Positions 17,143 to 26,876 of a DNA stretch of 64,000 nucleotides are shown one piece after another. Made by a program: the position numbers and the translations under genes. Every line of letters starts with the position of its first letter. The stretch's first letter is position 1. The DNA comes from Thiotrichales bacterium (lineage in GTDB: Bacteria; Pseudomonadota; Gammaproteobacteria; Francisellales; CACEW01): assembly GCA_947478525.1 (NCBI GenBank), contig CANJVU010000008.1:32586-96585 (forward strand), given 5' to 3'. The notes beneath the pieces were generated by a model that saw only the letters and a list, made by a program, of their open reading frames with translations, did no database searches and was not told where the DNA came from.

Positions 17143-18528
17143 ATGTTGCTCAATTATAAACCGAAGCGCTTTGTCTACCTGGTGGCCATTGCTGCAGCAT
17201 TGGCAGGTTTGCTATTTGGTGTGGATGTAGGCGCTATAACGGGAGCGTTGCCGTTTTTAAAAGGCGATTTTCACCTCGATGACCAACAACAGGGGTTAAT
17301 TGTCAGCTCGGTATTAATTGGTGCGGTAGTGGGTACCTTAATCAGCGGCTTTATTTCGCGCCGCTATGGCCGACACCTGGCGATTTTAATCAGCTCGATT
17401 ATTTTTTGTATTGGCGCTTTGCTCTCGGCGTTCGCCACTTCAGCAGACATGTTGATTGCCGTACGCATCTTTTTAGGCATTGCATTGGGTTTAGCCTCGT
17501 TTACCGCTCCTTTATATTTATCTGAAGTGGCGCCTAAGAAAATTCGCGGCGCGTTGATTGCGCTGTATCAATTTATGATTACGGTCGGTATTTTTGCAGC
17601 GTTTGTGAGTGATATGGCGTTTACGCCGTCTGGCAGCTGGCGCTGGATGTTGGGCATCACTTTTGTGCCAGCTTTTATTATGTTTCTCTCAGTATTGGCG
17701 CTGCCCAAGAGTCCGCGGTGGTTAATGTTGCGTGGTGAGCGCGAAGAAACCATGTCGGTGCTGCGTCGCGTGCGCCATGATGATGAAGTGATCCCTGAGA
17801 CCGACGAAATCGCCGAAAGTGTCAAACATGCTCGTGGTGCATTGGGGGCTTTTAGCATCAAGGGCTTTAAAAAATTGTTGTTTTTGGGGGTGATGTTGCA
17901 GCTGATGCAGCAATTCTCTGGAATGAATGCTATTTTGTATTATGCGCCTACCATTTTTAGCATGGCCGGTTTTGCGACACCAGAACAACAGATCTGGTGG
18001 ACCATGATCATTGGTTTGGTGAATTGTCTGACCACCATTATTGCCATTGCCATAGTTGATAAGCTGGGCCGTCGCCCCGTATTGTTCTTTGGCTCAACCG
18101 TTATTATTATCAGCTTAATTTTGTTGGGCTTAGCGTTTCATGTTGGTATGCAACTGCATGTCATGCAGGTATTGGCTGTGGTGTGCATCATGACCTTTAT
18201 TTTTGGGTTTGCCATTAGCTTAGGTCCGGTGATCTGGATTCTCTGTTCTGAAATCTTTCCGCTGCAAGGTCGCGATATTGGTGTTACTTTCTCAACCGCG
18301 TCCAACTGGATTTGTAATGCCATCATTGGTTTCTTTTTCTTGGGTGTGTTGCATAAGCTTGGCCCGGCAGGTTCATTCTGGATGTTCTCGGGTATTGGCG
18401 CAATTACGTTGTGGTTCTTTGCGTATTTTGTACCAGAAACTAAAGGCGTATCGCTGGAGAAAATTGAGCAAAACCTAATACAAGGTAAGCGCTTGCGTCA
18501 CTTGGGCGCAGATGCGCCACAAGCCTAA
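17143..18528 (+). CDS. Sugar:proton symporter of the MFS sugar-porter family, GalP/XylE-like
   Basis: The 461-residue protein has twelve membrane helices and the full set of sugar-porter motifs: GRHLAIL after helix 2, PKSPRWLM before the central loop, QQFSGMNAILYYAP in helix 7, GRRPVLFFG, and PETKGVSLEKIE at the C-terminus. It is probably a hexose or pentose importer; substrate choice among galactose, glucose, xylose and arabinose cannot be read here. AAGGA precedes the ATG. Its stop lies only ten bases before ftsQ, an unusual neighbour for a sugar transporter. Confidence 0.9.
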   Translation: MLLNYKPKRFVYLVAIAAALAGLLFGVDVGAITGALPFLKGDFHLDDQQQGLIVSSVLIGAVVGTLISGFISRRYGRHLAILISSIIFCIGALLSAFATSADMLIAVRIFLGIALGLASFTAPLYLSEVAPKKIRGALIALYQFMITVGIFAAFVSDMAFTPSGSWRWMLGITFVPAFIMFLSVLALPKSPRWLMLRGEREETMSVLRRVRHDDEVIPETDEIAESVKHARGALGAFSIKGFKKLLFLGVMLQLMQQFSGMNAILYYAPTIFSMAGFATPEQQIWWTMIIGLVNCLTTIIAIAIVDKLGRRPVLFFGSTVIIISLILLGLAFHVGMQLHVMQVLAVVCIMTFIFGFAISLGPVIWILCSEIFPLQGRDIGVTFSTASNWICNAIIGFFFLGVLHKLGPAGSFWMFSGIGAITLWFFAYFVPETKGVSLEKIEQNLIQGKRLRHLGADAPQA

Positions 18529-18538
18529 AAAGGAATCT

Positions 18539-19261
18539 ATGCGAGTTTTAAAGGGCGCCATTGGTACGCTGGTTTTGGTTTTGATCGTAGTGGCGATTGC
18601 AGCGTTAGCACATTATCTGTCGCGCCCTGGTATGTTTCCGATTAAAACGGTACAAGTGCAGGGAGATTATCAATTTGTCACCAAACCAGCCATTGCACAA
18701 ACAGTGACGCCGTTCGTGAATAATGGCTTTTTTCATGTGGCGGTGGTTAAGGCGCAGTTGGCGTTGGATAATTTGCCGGGCGTTAAGGATTCTACCATTC
18801 GGCGCGTGTGGCCAGACACTGTGGTGGTGACGTTGGTTGAGCAAAAAACCATAGGTCGTTGGCCCGATGGGCGTTTACTGACAGATGAGGGGATGTTGTT
18901 TACCCCCGTGAGCCCGGGCCTTGGCAATAATTTGCCCTTATTCACCGGTGCTGCAGAAGATTCCGTCTTGATGAGCGACACGTACCAAAAACTTATGCCA
19001 CTGTTGCAATATGCTCCGCTTGTGGTTAAAGAAATAAGTTATCAACACGGCACGGGGTTTCGGTTAATAACGCAGGATGGTGTCACCATTACCCTGGGGT
19101 TAATTAATATCCCCGAGCGTCTGAATCGCCTGATTCACGCCTGGCCGCAGCTGCTGGCATCGAATACCAAACAAATCCCTGATTTTATTGATATGCAATA
19201 CAAAAACGGCTTTGCAGTAAGTTGGAAAGCAAAGCCAAAGCCAATAAACGTTAAAAAATAG
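18539..19261 (+). CDS. ftsQ: Cell division protein FtsQ
   Basis: The 240-residue protein has a short cytoplasmic tail, one membrane helix (about residues 8-28) and a POTRA domain starting at MFPIKTVQVQGDYQF, followed by the beta domain. FtsQ links early and late divisome proteins. The ATG at 18539 follows an AAGGA site and is preferred over an in-frame start inside the sugar porter gene. The murC-ddl genes that usually precede ftsQ are replaced by the sugar porter. Confidence 0.92.
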   Translation: MRVLKGAIGTLVLVLIVVAIAALAHYLSRPGMFPIKTVQVQGDYQFVTKPAIAQTVTPFVNNGFFHVAVVKAQLALDNLPGVKDSTIRRVWPDTVVVTLVEQKTIGRWPDGRLLTDEGMLFTPVSPGLGNNLPLFTGAAEDSVLMSDTYQKLMPLLQYAPLVVKEISYQHGTGFRLITQDGVTITLGLINIPERLNRLIHAWPQLLASNTKQIPDFIDMQYKNGFAVSWKAKPKPINVKK

Positions 19262-19396
19262 CGCGATTCTACTTTTATCAATTTTTTTTTCAGCTATACT
19301 CCCTATAAGTACTGGTGGTCGCGATTATTTTGTGTTAGATTGTGGCCAGCCGCGGGTATTGTGGCACCGTAAATTGAGCTGGGAGTTTAGCAATTC

Positions 19397-20632
19397 ATGT
19401 CAAGGACACCGGATAAAAATCTAGTAACAGCACTGGATATTGGAACGTCAAAAGTAGTCGCCATCGTGGCAGAAGTTGACGATGAAAAAGTCAACGTCGT
19501 CGGCGTTGGCGTACAGCCTTCGCGTGGTTTAAAGAAAGGCGTTATCGTTAATATTGAGTCAACCGTGCAGGCGATTAAAGCCGCCATTGAAGAAGCCGAA
19601 CATATGGCGGATTGTAAAGTCACTTCAGTGTATACGGGCATTGCGGGTAACCATATTCAAAGTTTTAATTCCAATGGCGTTGTCGCCATTCGGGATAATG
19701 AAGTATCCCCTTCTGATATCGAGCGGGTGATCGATGCTGCGAAAGCGGTGCCCATTCCCACAGATCAACGCATTTTGCATATTATCCCTCAAGAGTTTAT
19801 CATCGACAGTCAGGCCGGCATTAAAGAGCCACTCGGCATGTCTGGTGTTCGCCTAGAAGCCAAGGTGCATATGGTGACGGGTTCCGTCAGTGCGGCGCAA
19901 AACATCGTGCGTTGTGTCCATCAATGTGGTTTAGAGTTAACGGACCTTGTGTTGGAACAATTGGCTTCGAGTAACGCAGTGTTAACCGAAGATGAAAAAG
20001 AATTAGGCGTTTGCCTGGTGGACATTGGTGGTGGTACGGCAGATATCTCGGTGTTTACCGAAGGGGCGATTCGCCACACAGCGAACATTGCCATTGCCGG
20101 TTCACAAGTGACCAGTGATGTGGCGCATGCCTTGCGTACGCCAACACAATATGCAGAAGCCATTAAAATTCAGCATGGCGTGGCGTTAACCCGCATGGCC
20201 AAACCTGAAGACACCATTGAAGTGCGTGGTGTGGGTGATCGCCCGGGTCGTCGTTTGTCGATGCAAACCTTGGCGGGCGTGATTGAAGCCCGTTATGAAG
20301 AATTATTTACGCTGATTTATCAAAACCTCAAAGAAAACGGTTATGCCGATAAAATATCGTCAGGGATTGTGCTCACTGGGGGCTCGTCAAAAATGCGTGG
20401 TGTATTGGAATTGGCCGAAGAAGTGTTCAGAATTCCCGTACGTTTAGGTGTACCGGAAAACGTGACTGGGTTGACCGATGTGGTCACCAACCCTATTCAT
20501 GCAACGGGTGTAGGTTTGTTGTTGTACGCACAACAAGAAATGAAAGAGAATGCTGGTCCGAAGGTTGCTGTGACGGAGGATGCAGAGGGTTTGTGGCAAA
20601 AAATGCGTCAGTGGTTTGCGCGACACTTTTAA
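19397..20632 (+). CDS. ftsA: Cell division protein FtsA
   Basis: The 411-residue actin-like protein has the phosphate-1 motif ALDIGTSKV, the IC-domain, the phosphate-2 motif [14 protein letters not shown] and the adenosine motif [13 protein letters not shown]. The C-terminal [13 protein letters not shown] is the amphipathic membrane anchor. FtsA tethers FtsZ to the membrane. The 135-base gap from ftsQ is longer than the one-base overlap common in related bacteria and may hold a promoter, but I see no convincing one. Confidence 0.96.
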   Translation: MSRTPDKNLVTALDIGTSKVVAIVAEVDDEKVNVVGVGVQPSRGLKKGVIVNIESTVQAIKAAIEEAEHMADCKVTSVYTGIAGNHIQSFNSNGVVAIRDNEVSPSDIERVIDAAKAVPIPTDQRILHIIPQEFIIDSQAGIKEPLGMSGVRLEAKVHMVTGSVSAAQNIVRCVHQCGLELTDLVLEQLASSNAVLTEDEKELGVCLVDIGGGTADISVFTEGAIRHTANIAIAGSQVTSDVAHALRTPTQYAEAIKIQHGVALTRMAKPEDTIEVRGVGDRPGRRLSMQTLAGVIEARYEELFTLIYQNLKENGYADKISSGIVLTGGSSKMRGVLELAEEVFRIPVRLGVPENVTGLTDVVTNPIHATGVGLLLYAQQEMKENAGPKVAVTEDAEGLWQKMRQWFARHF

Positions 20633-20648
20633 GGGAAGGAAAACGAGC

Positions 20649-21890
20649 ATGTACGATTTAAAGGAAACGGTCATGGATAATGCAGTTATTAAAGTAATCG
20701 GTGTGGGTGGTGGTGGATGTAATGCCGTGGAGCACATGTTGCGTCAAAATATTGAAGGCGTAGATTTTATTTGTGCCAATACCGATGCACAAGTACTCAA
20801 AAATTTAAGCGCGCGTAACATCCTGCAATTGGGCACACAGTTGACCAAAGGTTTGGGTGCGGGTGCTAACCCAGAAATTGGCAAACGTGCGGCGCAAGAA
20901 GATCGTACGCGCATTCAGGAATTATTGAATGGCGCCGATATGGTGTTCATTACCGCGGGTATGGGTGGTGGTACCGGTACCGGTGCTGCACCTGTGGTTG
21001 CTGAAATTGCCCGCGACATGGGCATTTTGACGGTTGCTGTTGTTACTCGTCCGTTCCCCTTTGAAGGTCGTCGTCGTATGCAAGTGGCCGAAGCGGGTAT
21101 TACCGAGCTGGCAGAAAAAGTAGATTCCTTAATTACCATTCCTAACGAAAAATTGCTGACGGTATTGGGTAAAAACGTTAGCCTGCTTGATGCATTCAAA
21201 GCGGCGAATAATGTATTGCAAGGCGCGGTGCAGGGTATTTCTGAATTGATTACCCGCCCAGGCTTGATCAACGTTGACTTTGCTGATGTCAAAACCGTGA
21301 TGTCTGAGATGGGTATGGCGATGATGGGTACCGCGATGGCTGCCGGTGAAGACCGTGCCCGCGAAGCTGCAGAAGCTGCGGTGGCCAGTCCGTTGTTAGA
21401 AGATATTACGTTGTCTGGTGCTAAGGGTGTATTGGTGAACATCACCTCTGGCCCGAACATGTCGATTGGTGAATTTGAAGAAGTGGGTGAAGTGATTAAG
21501 AGCTTTACCTCCGATCAAGCAACCGTTGTAGTGGGTACTGTTATCGATCCGGAAATGGGTGATAACTTACGTGTGACCATTGTGGTGACGGGTCTGTCGA
21601 ATCCTCGCGGTGAAACGCCTTCCACTACGCGTGGTGCAGCGATTCAGTCTCCGGTGAAAAGCACCACTCCAGCGGGTGGCAATGCTTATCGTTATTCGAT
21701 GGGTAATCCCTCACCAGCGAGCGCAAGCCCGTTGGCAACACCTCCTTCGGTTGCGGCAAGCAATAAGCGCCAGCAACAACAGGCAGTTGAGCCCCCCAAA
21801 GCGCCAGAGCGTTCACGCATGAATGTGGATGTAAACCAAGATGCTGATTATTTGGATATTCCTACGTTCTTGAGACGTAAAGCGGATTAG
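20649..21890 (+). CDS. ftsZ: Cell division GTPase FtsZ
   Basis: The 413-residue tubulin homologue carries VGGGGCNAV near the N-terminus, the tubulin signature GGGTGTGAA at residues 106-114, and the C-terminal peptide [14 protein letters not shown] that binds FtsA and ZipA. The ATG at 20649 follows a GGAAGG site; an upstream in-frame start lies within ftsA. The linker (about residues 320-395) is rich in Pro, Ser and Gln. It forms the Z ring. Confidence 0.97.
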   Translation: MYDLKETVMDNAVIKVIGVGGGGCNAVEHMLRQNIEGVDFICANTDAQVLKNLSARNILQLGTQLTKGLGAGANPEIGKRAAQEDRTRIQELLNGADMVFITAGMGGGTGTGAAPVVAEIARDMGILTVAVVTRPFPFEGRRRMQVAEAGITELAEKVDSLITIPNEKLLTVLGKNVSLLDAFKAANNVLQGAVQGISELITRPGLINVDFADVKTVMSEMGMAMMGTAMAAGEDRAREAAEAAVASPLLEDITLSGAKGVLVNITSGPNMSIGEFEEVGEVIKSFTSDQATVVVGTVIDPEMGDNLRVTIVVTGLSNPRGETPSTTRGAAIQSPVKSTTPAGGNAYRYSMGNPSPASASPLATPPSVAASNKRQQQQAVEPPKAPERSRMNVDVNQDADYLDIPTFLRRKAD

Positions 21891-21896
21891 TGGCGG

Positions 21897-22757
21897 ATGT
21901 CGGTGCTACAGCAAACCATTAAAAATCCAATTCATTTAGCTGGCGTGGGTCTCCACGCCGGCTGTGAGGTTTATGCAACGTTGTTACCGGCGCAAGAAAA
22001 TCAGGGCATTGTGTTTCGTCGTACCGACCTGAAGCCAGCAGTGGATTTGCAAATTAAACCAGAAAACATTCAAGAAGCGTTGTTGTGTACCAAATTGGTG
22101 CAAGATGGCGCTGATGTTGCCACCATTGAACACATCATGGCCGCGTTATGTGCCATGCAAATTGATAATATTACCGTCGAATTAACCGCCGCAGAAGTGC
22201 CGGTGATGGATGGCAGTGCCGAACCCTTTGTATTTGCCATTCGTGCTGCAGGAATCGTTGTTCAATCTGCGAAGCGACGTTATTTGCGCATTAAGAAAAA
22301 AGTACGGGTCGAAGAGGGCGATAAATTTGCGGAATTTTTACCGCACAGTGGTGGATTGCGTTTACAGCTCTCGATTGATTTTCCACATCCCGTTATTCAG
22401 AAAACCAAGCAAGACATTAGTTTTGATCTAACCTCCATTGGGTTTACTAACCAAATCTCGCGTGCCAGAACCTTTGGTGCAGCGAAAGACTTAGACCAGC
22501 TACACGCCAAGAAATTGGCCTTGGGTGCCAGCTTGAGCAATGCCGTTGGGTTGAGTGACGATGGCGTGTTAAACCCCGAAGGCTTGCGTTATCCGGATGA
22601 ATTTGTGAAGCATAAGTTGCTCGATTGCATTGGCGATTTATATGTCGCGGGCGCCATCATTGGCCTGTTCCGTGCGCATAAAACCGGACATACGCTGAAT
22701 AACCGCTTATTGCGGGCGGTATTGGCCGATCAAGAAGCGTATGAGTGGGTTGAGTAA
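21897..22757 (+). CDS. lpxC: UDP-3-O-acyl-N-acetylglucosamine deacetylase LpxC
   Basis: The 286-residue zinc enzyme has H79 in ATIEHIMAAL, and H239 and D243 in HKLLDCIGDL, the zinc ligands, plus the MDGSAEPF motif. It performs the committed step of lipid A synthesis, so the organism makes lipopolysaccharide. It is about 20 residues shorter than the E. coli enzyme and ends at QEAYEWVE, lacking the usual C-terminal tail. It starts six bases after ftsZ, the conserved order. Confidence 0.96.
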   Translation: MSVLQQTIKNPIHLAGVGLHAGCEVYATLLPAQENQGIVFRRTDLKPAVDLQIKPENIQEALLCTKLVQDGADVATIEHIMAALCAMQIDNITVELTAAEVPVMDGSAEPFVFAIRAAGIVVQSAKRRYLRIKKKVRVEEGDKFAEFLPHSGGLRLQLSIDFPHPVIQKTKQDISFDLTSIGFTNQISRARTFGAAKDLDQLHAKKLALGASLSNAVGLSDDGVLNPEGLRYPDEFVKHKLLDCIGDLYVAGAIIGLFRAHKTGHTLNNRLLRAVLADQEAYEWVE

Positions 22758-22758
22758 T

Positions 22759-23925
22759 TTATTTCGGCCATTTAAATCGCGCAAATATCAGCAACAGTAC
22801 TATGCTGACCACGACATACAGTCCTCCAAAAATCCACTCATTGCGCACCACAATATAAGCAATAATCAACGATGCCAATCCACTGCTGGTTAAATTGCCA
22901 CAGCCAATAACCGCAGCAGCCTTGCCAGCTTGAAGTTGCATTGGCCGCATGGCATAGGAAATACACAGTGGAAACAGCCATGACATGCCAAATTGCATCA
23001 TCATCATGGCCGCCATAAACCAGCCAATCAGGTGAGTACCTAAGATGCATCCAGTGATGATGGCAATGCCTGAGCCTATACATAACAAAAGACTGGTCAT
23101 CATCATATATCGATCCGGCACTCGATTAATCATGATACGATTGAGAGCCATGGCCACCAATGCTGCCAGGGCAATATAAAACATGATCCAGCCATACTGA
23201 ATAACTGAAACACCTAAATTGCCCTGCAATAAAATTGGGGCAAAAATATAAAACGCTGCGAGTAAGATAGAATCGGATACAGTACCAACCATAAAAGGCC
23301 AGAATTGCGCATGGCTTACCACGCCGCCATACGATTTGAGAATTTGCCAGAGATGGATGTTATCAGCCCGCTGCTTAAGGCTTTCTGTCAGCTTGCAAGT
23401 CAGTAAAACTGAGATCAATCCAGCAATGGCGAGGATGCCAAAATTATAACGCCACCCAAAATAATGCTGTACATAGCTGCCGATGACCGGTGCCAAAATC
23501 GGAACCAGTGACCAGGTCATGCCTTGATAAATCGCGGTTTTTTTAAATTCATCATGTGTCAAAATATCGCGCATGGTGGCGCGTGACCCTACACTAAATA
23601 CACCGGCGCCAATACCTTGAAAGGTTCTGGCAATAATCAACAGGGTGATAGAAGGCGTTAATGCGGCCATAATACTGGTGGCAAAAAAAATCATTGCACC
23701 AAATACCATACAAGGCTTTCGACCGAATCGATCCATGAGGGGGCCGTACAATAACTGTGATAATCCAGAGGTGATGAGAAATGCGAAAAACGTCAACTGT
23801 ACATTGGCGATGCTGGTGTGAAGTTCATTTGCGATGACCAACGTTGAGGGTAAATAAATATCCACACTCATTTGGATCAGTGTCATAAAAAATAATAAGC
23901 TACAAACCGTTGCGGTTTTACCCAT
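22759..23925 (-). CDS. MFS drug exporter, Bcr/CflA-like (second copy)
   Basis: The 388-residue protein has twelve predicted helices and the loop motif LLYGPLMDRFGRKP. It is related to, but clearly distinct from, the exporter at 7.6 kb. The ATG at 23925 overlaps the rlmKL stop by eight bases and gives the usual length; a longer start at 23970 would add 15 residues inside rlmKL. Substrate unknown. Confidence 0.87.
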   Translation of the reverse strand: MGKTATVCSLLFFMTLIQMSVDIYLPSTLVIANELHTSIANVQLTFFAFLITSGLSQLLYGPLMDRFGRKPCMVFGAMIFFATSIMAALTPSITLLIIARTFQGIGAGVFSVGSRATMRDILTHDEFKKTAIYQGMTWSLVPILAPVIGSYVQHYFGWRYNFGILAIAGLISVLLTCKLTESLKQRADNIHLWQILKSYGGVVSHAQFWPFMVGTVSDSILLAAFYIFAPILLQGNLGVSVIQYGWIMFYIALAALVAMALNRIMINRVPDRYMMMTSLLLCIGSGIAIITGCILGTHLIGWFMAAMMMMQFGMSWLFPLCISYAMRPMQLQAGKAAAVIGCGNLTSSGLASLIIAYIVVRNEWIFGGLYVVVSIVLLLIFARFKWPK

Positions 23926-26101
23926 GGTGGCGAATTTCCCAAACGTGATGCATATTGGCGCGGCGTTCAAAGTCGGGCGGCAGCGTCAAATGGCTGATGT
24001 TGGTCAGCGAATAATTTTCCAGGACCATTTTGTTCAGCTTAAAGTTTTTCTGGTTGCAGGAAAAATATAAGATGCCCTCATTGCTTAATCGATCCATGCA
24101 CAGGTGAATCAGCTCAACATGATCGCGTTGAATATCCAGCGTGGTATTCATGCGTTTGGAATTGGAAAAAGTGGGCGGATTTAAAAAGATGACGTCATAA
24201 AAGTCATTGGTTAACCCCAGCCACTGTAAGCAATCCGCTTGCACAAAGGGGTGCTTAAGGATAGAGAGCCCATTCAATTCAAAATTGTGTTGGCCCCATT
24301 CCAAATACGTATTCGACAAATCTACGCTGGTCACTGCTTTGGCACCCATCAATGCCGCTTGTACGCTGGCGCTGCAGGTGTACGCAAATAAATTTAAAAA
24401 ACGTTTGCCAATACTCGCTCGCGCGGCTTTTTGGCGCAAAATACGATGATCCAGAAAGATACCCGTGTCTAAATAATCGGTGAAATTGACCCACAGCTTA
24501 GCTTTGCCTTCGGTGATTTCATAATATTGATTCTGTTCTTCCAGTTTTTCATACTGCGCGCTGCCTTTTTGCGATTGGCGAACTTTCAAGAAAATCTGAT
24601 TGGCGGGGATTTGTAATTCGCGATGCAATACCGCCAGTACTTCATTCAAGCGCTGCTTGGCTTTCTTGGGGTCAATCTCGAAGGGCGCTTGATACTCTTG
24701 CACATGCAGCCATTTGCCTTCATAAAAATCCACGGCAACCGCGTAGTCAGGCAGGTCAGCATCATAAATTCGATAGCAGCTGACTTCCTCGCGTTTTACC
24801 CAATTTTTTAAGTTTTTCACGTTCTTCATCAGGCGATTGGCAAACATTTCTGCATTGGGGCTCAAACCCTGTTCCAGCAGTACCCCCATCTGGCGCGACT
24901 GGCGTTGCTCTGGGGTTTCATGGCGTAAAAAAGTTTCTGGTTGAATGTCGAATAAAAACAACCGACACGGTATTAACCCGTTAAAAAACGGATAATATTT
25001 TTTTGAACGAATGCCGATGGCTTTGGTGCATTCTGGCGGCGCACCCGAAAATAAGGCCAGCTGCCAGCTGACGAAATGTTGTTTTAACGCTTCGCCAAAG
25101 CCTTTAAATAAATGATTGAGCGAAGCAAGATCATCAGTATTCATGCGTTCGCCGTAGGGAGGGTTGCAGACGATGAGGCCCGGGGAAATATCTTCCCTTT
25201 TTAGCAATTCAGTACAATCCACAAAACTCACTGAAATCCGATCGCTCAAGTCAGCTCGTGCGATATTTTCCTGGCTTTTGCTGATGGCATGCGGGTGATT
25301 ATCGCTACCGAGGATGGTAACATTTTGTCTAGACAAACCGACGGTTTTTCGCTGTTCTGCTTCTTCCATCAAACGCTGCCACATCGCGGGTCGATGCTGT
25401 TGCCAACCGAAAAATCCAAAGTAATCACGTTGCAGTCCAGGCGCAATGTCAAAAGCCATCAGTGCGGCTTCAACCAAAATAGTGCCGGTGCCACACATGG
25501 GGTCTAATAAGGTTGCGTGTGGCAATGCTAATTGCTTGAGCCAACCTGCCCGTAATAAAATCGCTGCGGCCAACGTTTCTTTCAGCGGTGCTCTGCCAGC
25601 TTCTAAGCGATAACCACGACGATGTAAACTTTCACCCGATAAATTTAAATTTAAGGTACACAATATGCCATCGGTGTGTAAATTCAGGGAAATACTCGGG
25701 CGAAATGTTTCTACTGAAGGCCGCCTGCCGGTACGATCACGAAACTGATCGACAATCGCATCTTTGGCGCGTTGCGCGATAAACAGCGAATTGTTTATGC
25801 CACTATGATGCCCGCTGACATCAATGCACAAGGTGCCATCTACATCCAGATGCTCAGCCCAATCAATGGTTTGCATTGCCTGATACAGCGCATCTGCGTC
25901 GGCGGCTTCAAATTGTGCCAATTGCAGCAATACATGGTTCGCCAGGCGTGACCATAGACAAACCTTATAGGCCAGTTCAGTTTCGCCTTCGAAATAAACC
26001 CCGGCAACGGTTTCTTTCACCTGTTGCGCGCCCAGCGCTAATAATTCTTCACGCAATAAGCCTTCTAGGTTTTTAGCACAGGTAGCAAAAAAAAGGGACA
26101 T
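23918..26101 (-). CDS. rlmKL: Bifunctional 23S rRNA methyltransferase RlmKL
   Basis: The 727-residue protein fuses an N-terminal THUMP domain and RlmL methyltransferase (motif CNPPYGER) to a C-terminal RlmK methyltransferase (motif LNPPTFSNSKRM). In E. coli it makes m2G2445 and m7G2069 in 23S rRNA. Both active motifs are intact. It lies at the head of a two-gene minus-strand unit with the MFS exporter. Confidence 0.94.
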   Translation of the reverse strand: MSLFFATCAKNLEGLLREELLALGAQQVKETVAGVYFEGETELAYKVCLWSRLANHVLLQLAQFEAADADALYQAMQTIDWAEHLDVDGTLCIDVSGHHSGINNSLFIAQRAKDAIVDQFRDRTGRRPSVETFRPSISLNLHTDGILCTLNLNLSGESLHRRGYRLEAGRAPLKETLAAAILLRAGWLKQLALPHATLLDPMCGTGTILVEAALMAFDIAPGLQRDYFGFFGWQQHRPAMWQRLMEEAEQRKTVGLSRQNVTILGSDNHPHAISKSQENIARADLSDRISVSFVDCTELLKREDISPGLIVCNPPYGERMNTDDLASLNHLFKGFGEALKQHFVSWQLALFSGAPPECTKAIGIRSKKYYPFFNGLIPCRLFLFDIQPETFLRHETPEQRQSRQMGVLLEQGLSPNAEMFANRLMKNVKNLKNWVKREEVSCYRIYDADLPDYAVAVDFYEGKWLHVQEYQAPFEIDPKKAKQRLNEVLAVLHRELQIPANQIFLKVRQSQKGSAQYEKLEEQNQYYEITEGKAKLWVNFTDYLDTGIFLDHRILRQKAARASIGKRFLNLFAYTCSASVQAALMGAKAVTSVDLSNTYLEWGQHNFELNGLSILKHPFVQADCLQWLGLTNDFYDVIFLNPPTFSNSKRMNTTLDIQRDHVELIHLCMDRLSNEGILYFSCNQKNFKLNKMVLENYSLTNISHLTLPPDFERRANMHHVWEIRHHG

Positions 26102-26214
26102 AAGAGTAACGCCTATAATGGTTTGAGCGCATTATATCATGGCGTGCTTTAAGTGTTGAAAATACTTTGGCAAATAATACGGGCGGCATTTTTGCAGATA
26201 ACCTTATATCACAT

Positions 26215-26243
26215 TTGATTTTTCAAAAAATATTGGGCATACT
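26215..26243 (+). promoter_or_regulatory. Probable promoter of the small secreted protein gene
   Basis: TTGATT (26215-26220) and CATACT (26238-26243) are separated by 17 bases, about 50 bases before the ATG. Two mismatches in each box. Confidence 0.4.
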
Positions 26244-26294
26244 GTGTTTCGCATCATTCGATGCAATGTATCATCATCCATACAGGAGTATTCT

Positions 26295-26777
26295 ATGAAA
26301 AAAATTGGGTTACTATTAGGTGCTGCAGCTTTGTGTGTCAGCAGTTCAAGCTTTGCTGGGTTTGCTCAAGGAGCGCTGCCTCCCTTTTGTGCCAGTCCAG
26401 CCTCTTTGGTAACGCTGTATACCGAGAGCAGCAGCATTACCGCCACTTTTGATTTCTCAGTGACTAACCCACCGGGTCATGGTCAAGACATTATCGCTAC
26501 TGTGACCGGTCAATATGGTCCATTCAAGTGTGGCATGTTGGCGGATGAAACTGGTCCCGCTACTGGTTTAACCATTGTGTTTGGTAGTCTTTCACATGAT
26601 TGGATTGATTTCAGCAATGTTAATATTCCGCCTTCTAACGAAATAGATATTGCCTATGTCAGTCAAAACAGTGGTCAAAAAACGCCTGATCAAGTGTGTG
26701 CAAGCAATGCAGGCGCCAGTGGATATTGGCTTAAGTACAAAGACGGTACCTGCACCAGCATCGTTGGAAGTAATTAA
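26295..26777 (+). CDS. Small secreted protein with four cysteines, unknown function
   Basis: The 160-residue precursor starts MKKIGLLLGAAALCVSSSSFA, a Sec signal peptide with likely cleavage after SFA, preceded by an AGGAG ribosome-binding site. The mature part of about 140 residues has exactly four cysteines (in PFCAS, FKCGM, QVCAS and GTCTS), suggesting two disulfides in the periplasm or outside the cell. It is rich in Ser, Thr and Gly and probably all-beta. It has its own promoter and terminator, so it is a single-gene unit. I do not recognise the family. Confidence 0.75.
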   Translation: MKKIGLLLGAAALCVSSSSFAGFAQGALPPFCASPASLVTLYTESSSITATFDFSVTNPPGHGQDIIATVTGQYGPFKCGMLADETGPATGLTIVFGSLSHDWIDFSNVNIPPSNEIDIAYVSQNSGQKTPDQVCASNAGASGYWLKYKDGTCTSIVGSN

Positions 26778-26792
26778 TTTTTTATGTTTTTG

Positions 26793-26816
26793 GCCCGAGC
26801 AATCGTTCGGGCTTTT
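26793..26816 (+). terminator. Rho-independent terminator
   Basis: GCCCGAGC (26793-26800) pairs with GTTCGGGC (26805-26812) across an AATC loop: an eight-pair stem with one G-U pair, followed by TTTT. It ends the small secreted protein transcript. Confidence 0.85.
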
Positions 26817-26876
26817 AATGTCACCATGGTTTTTTGATGCAAAATACTTTATGGTAGCATTCTCAAAATAATACGT

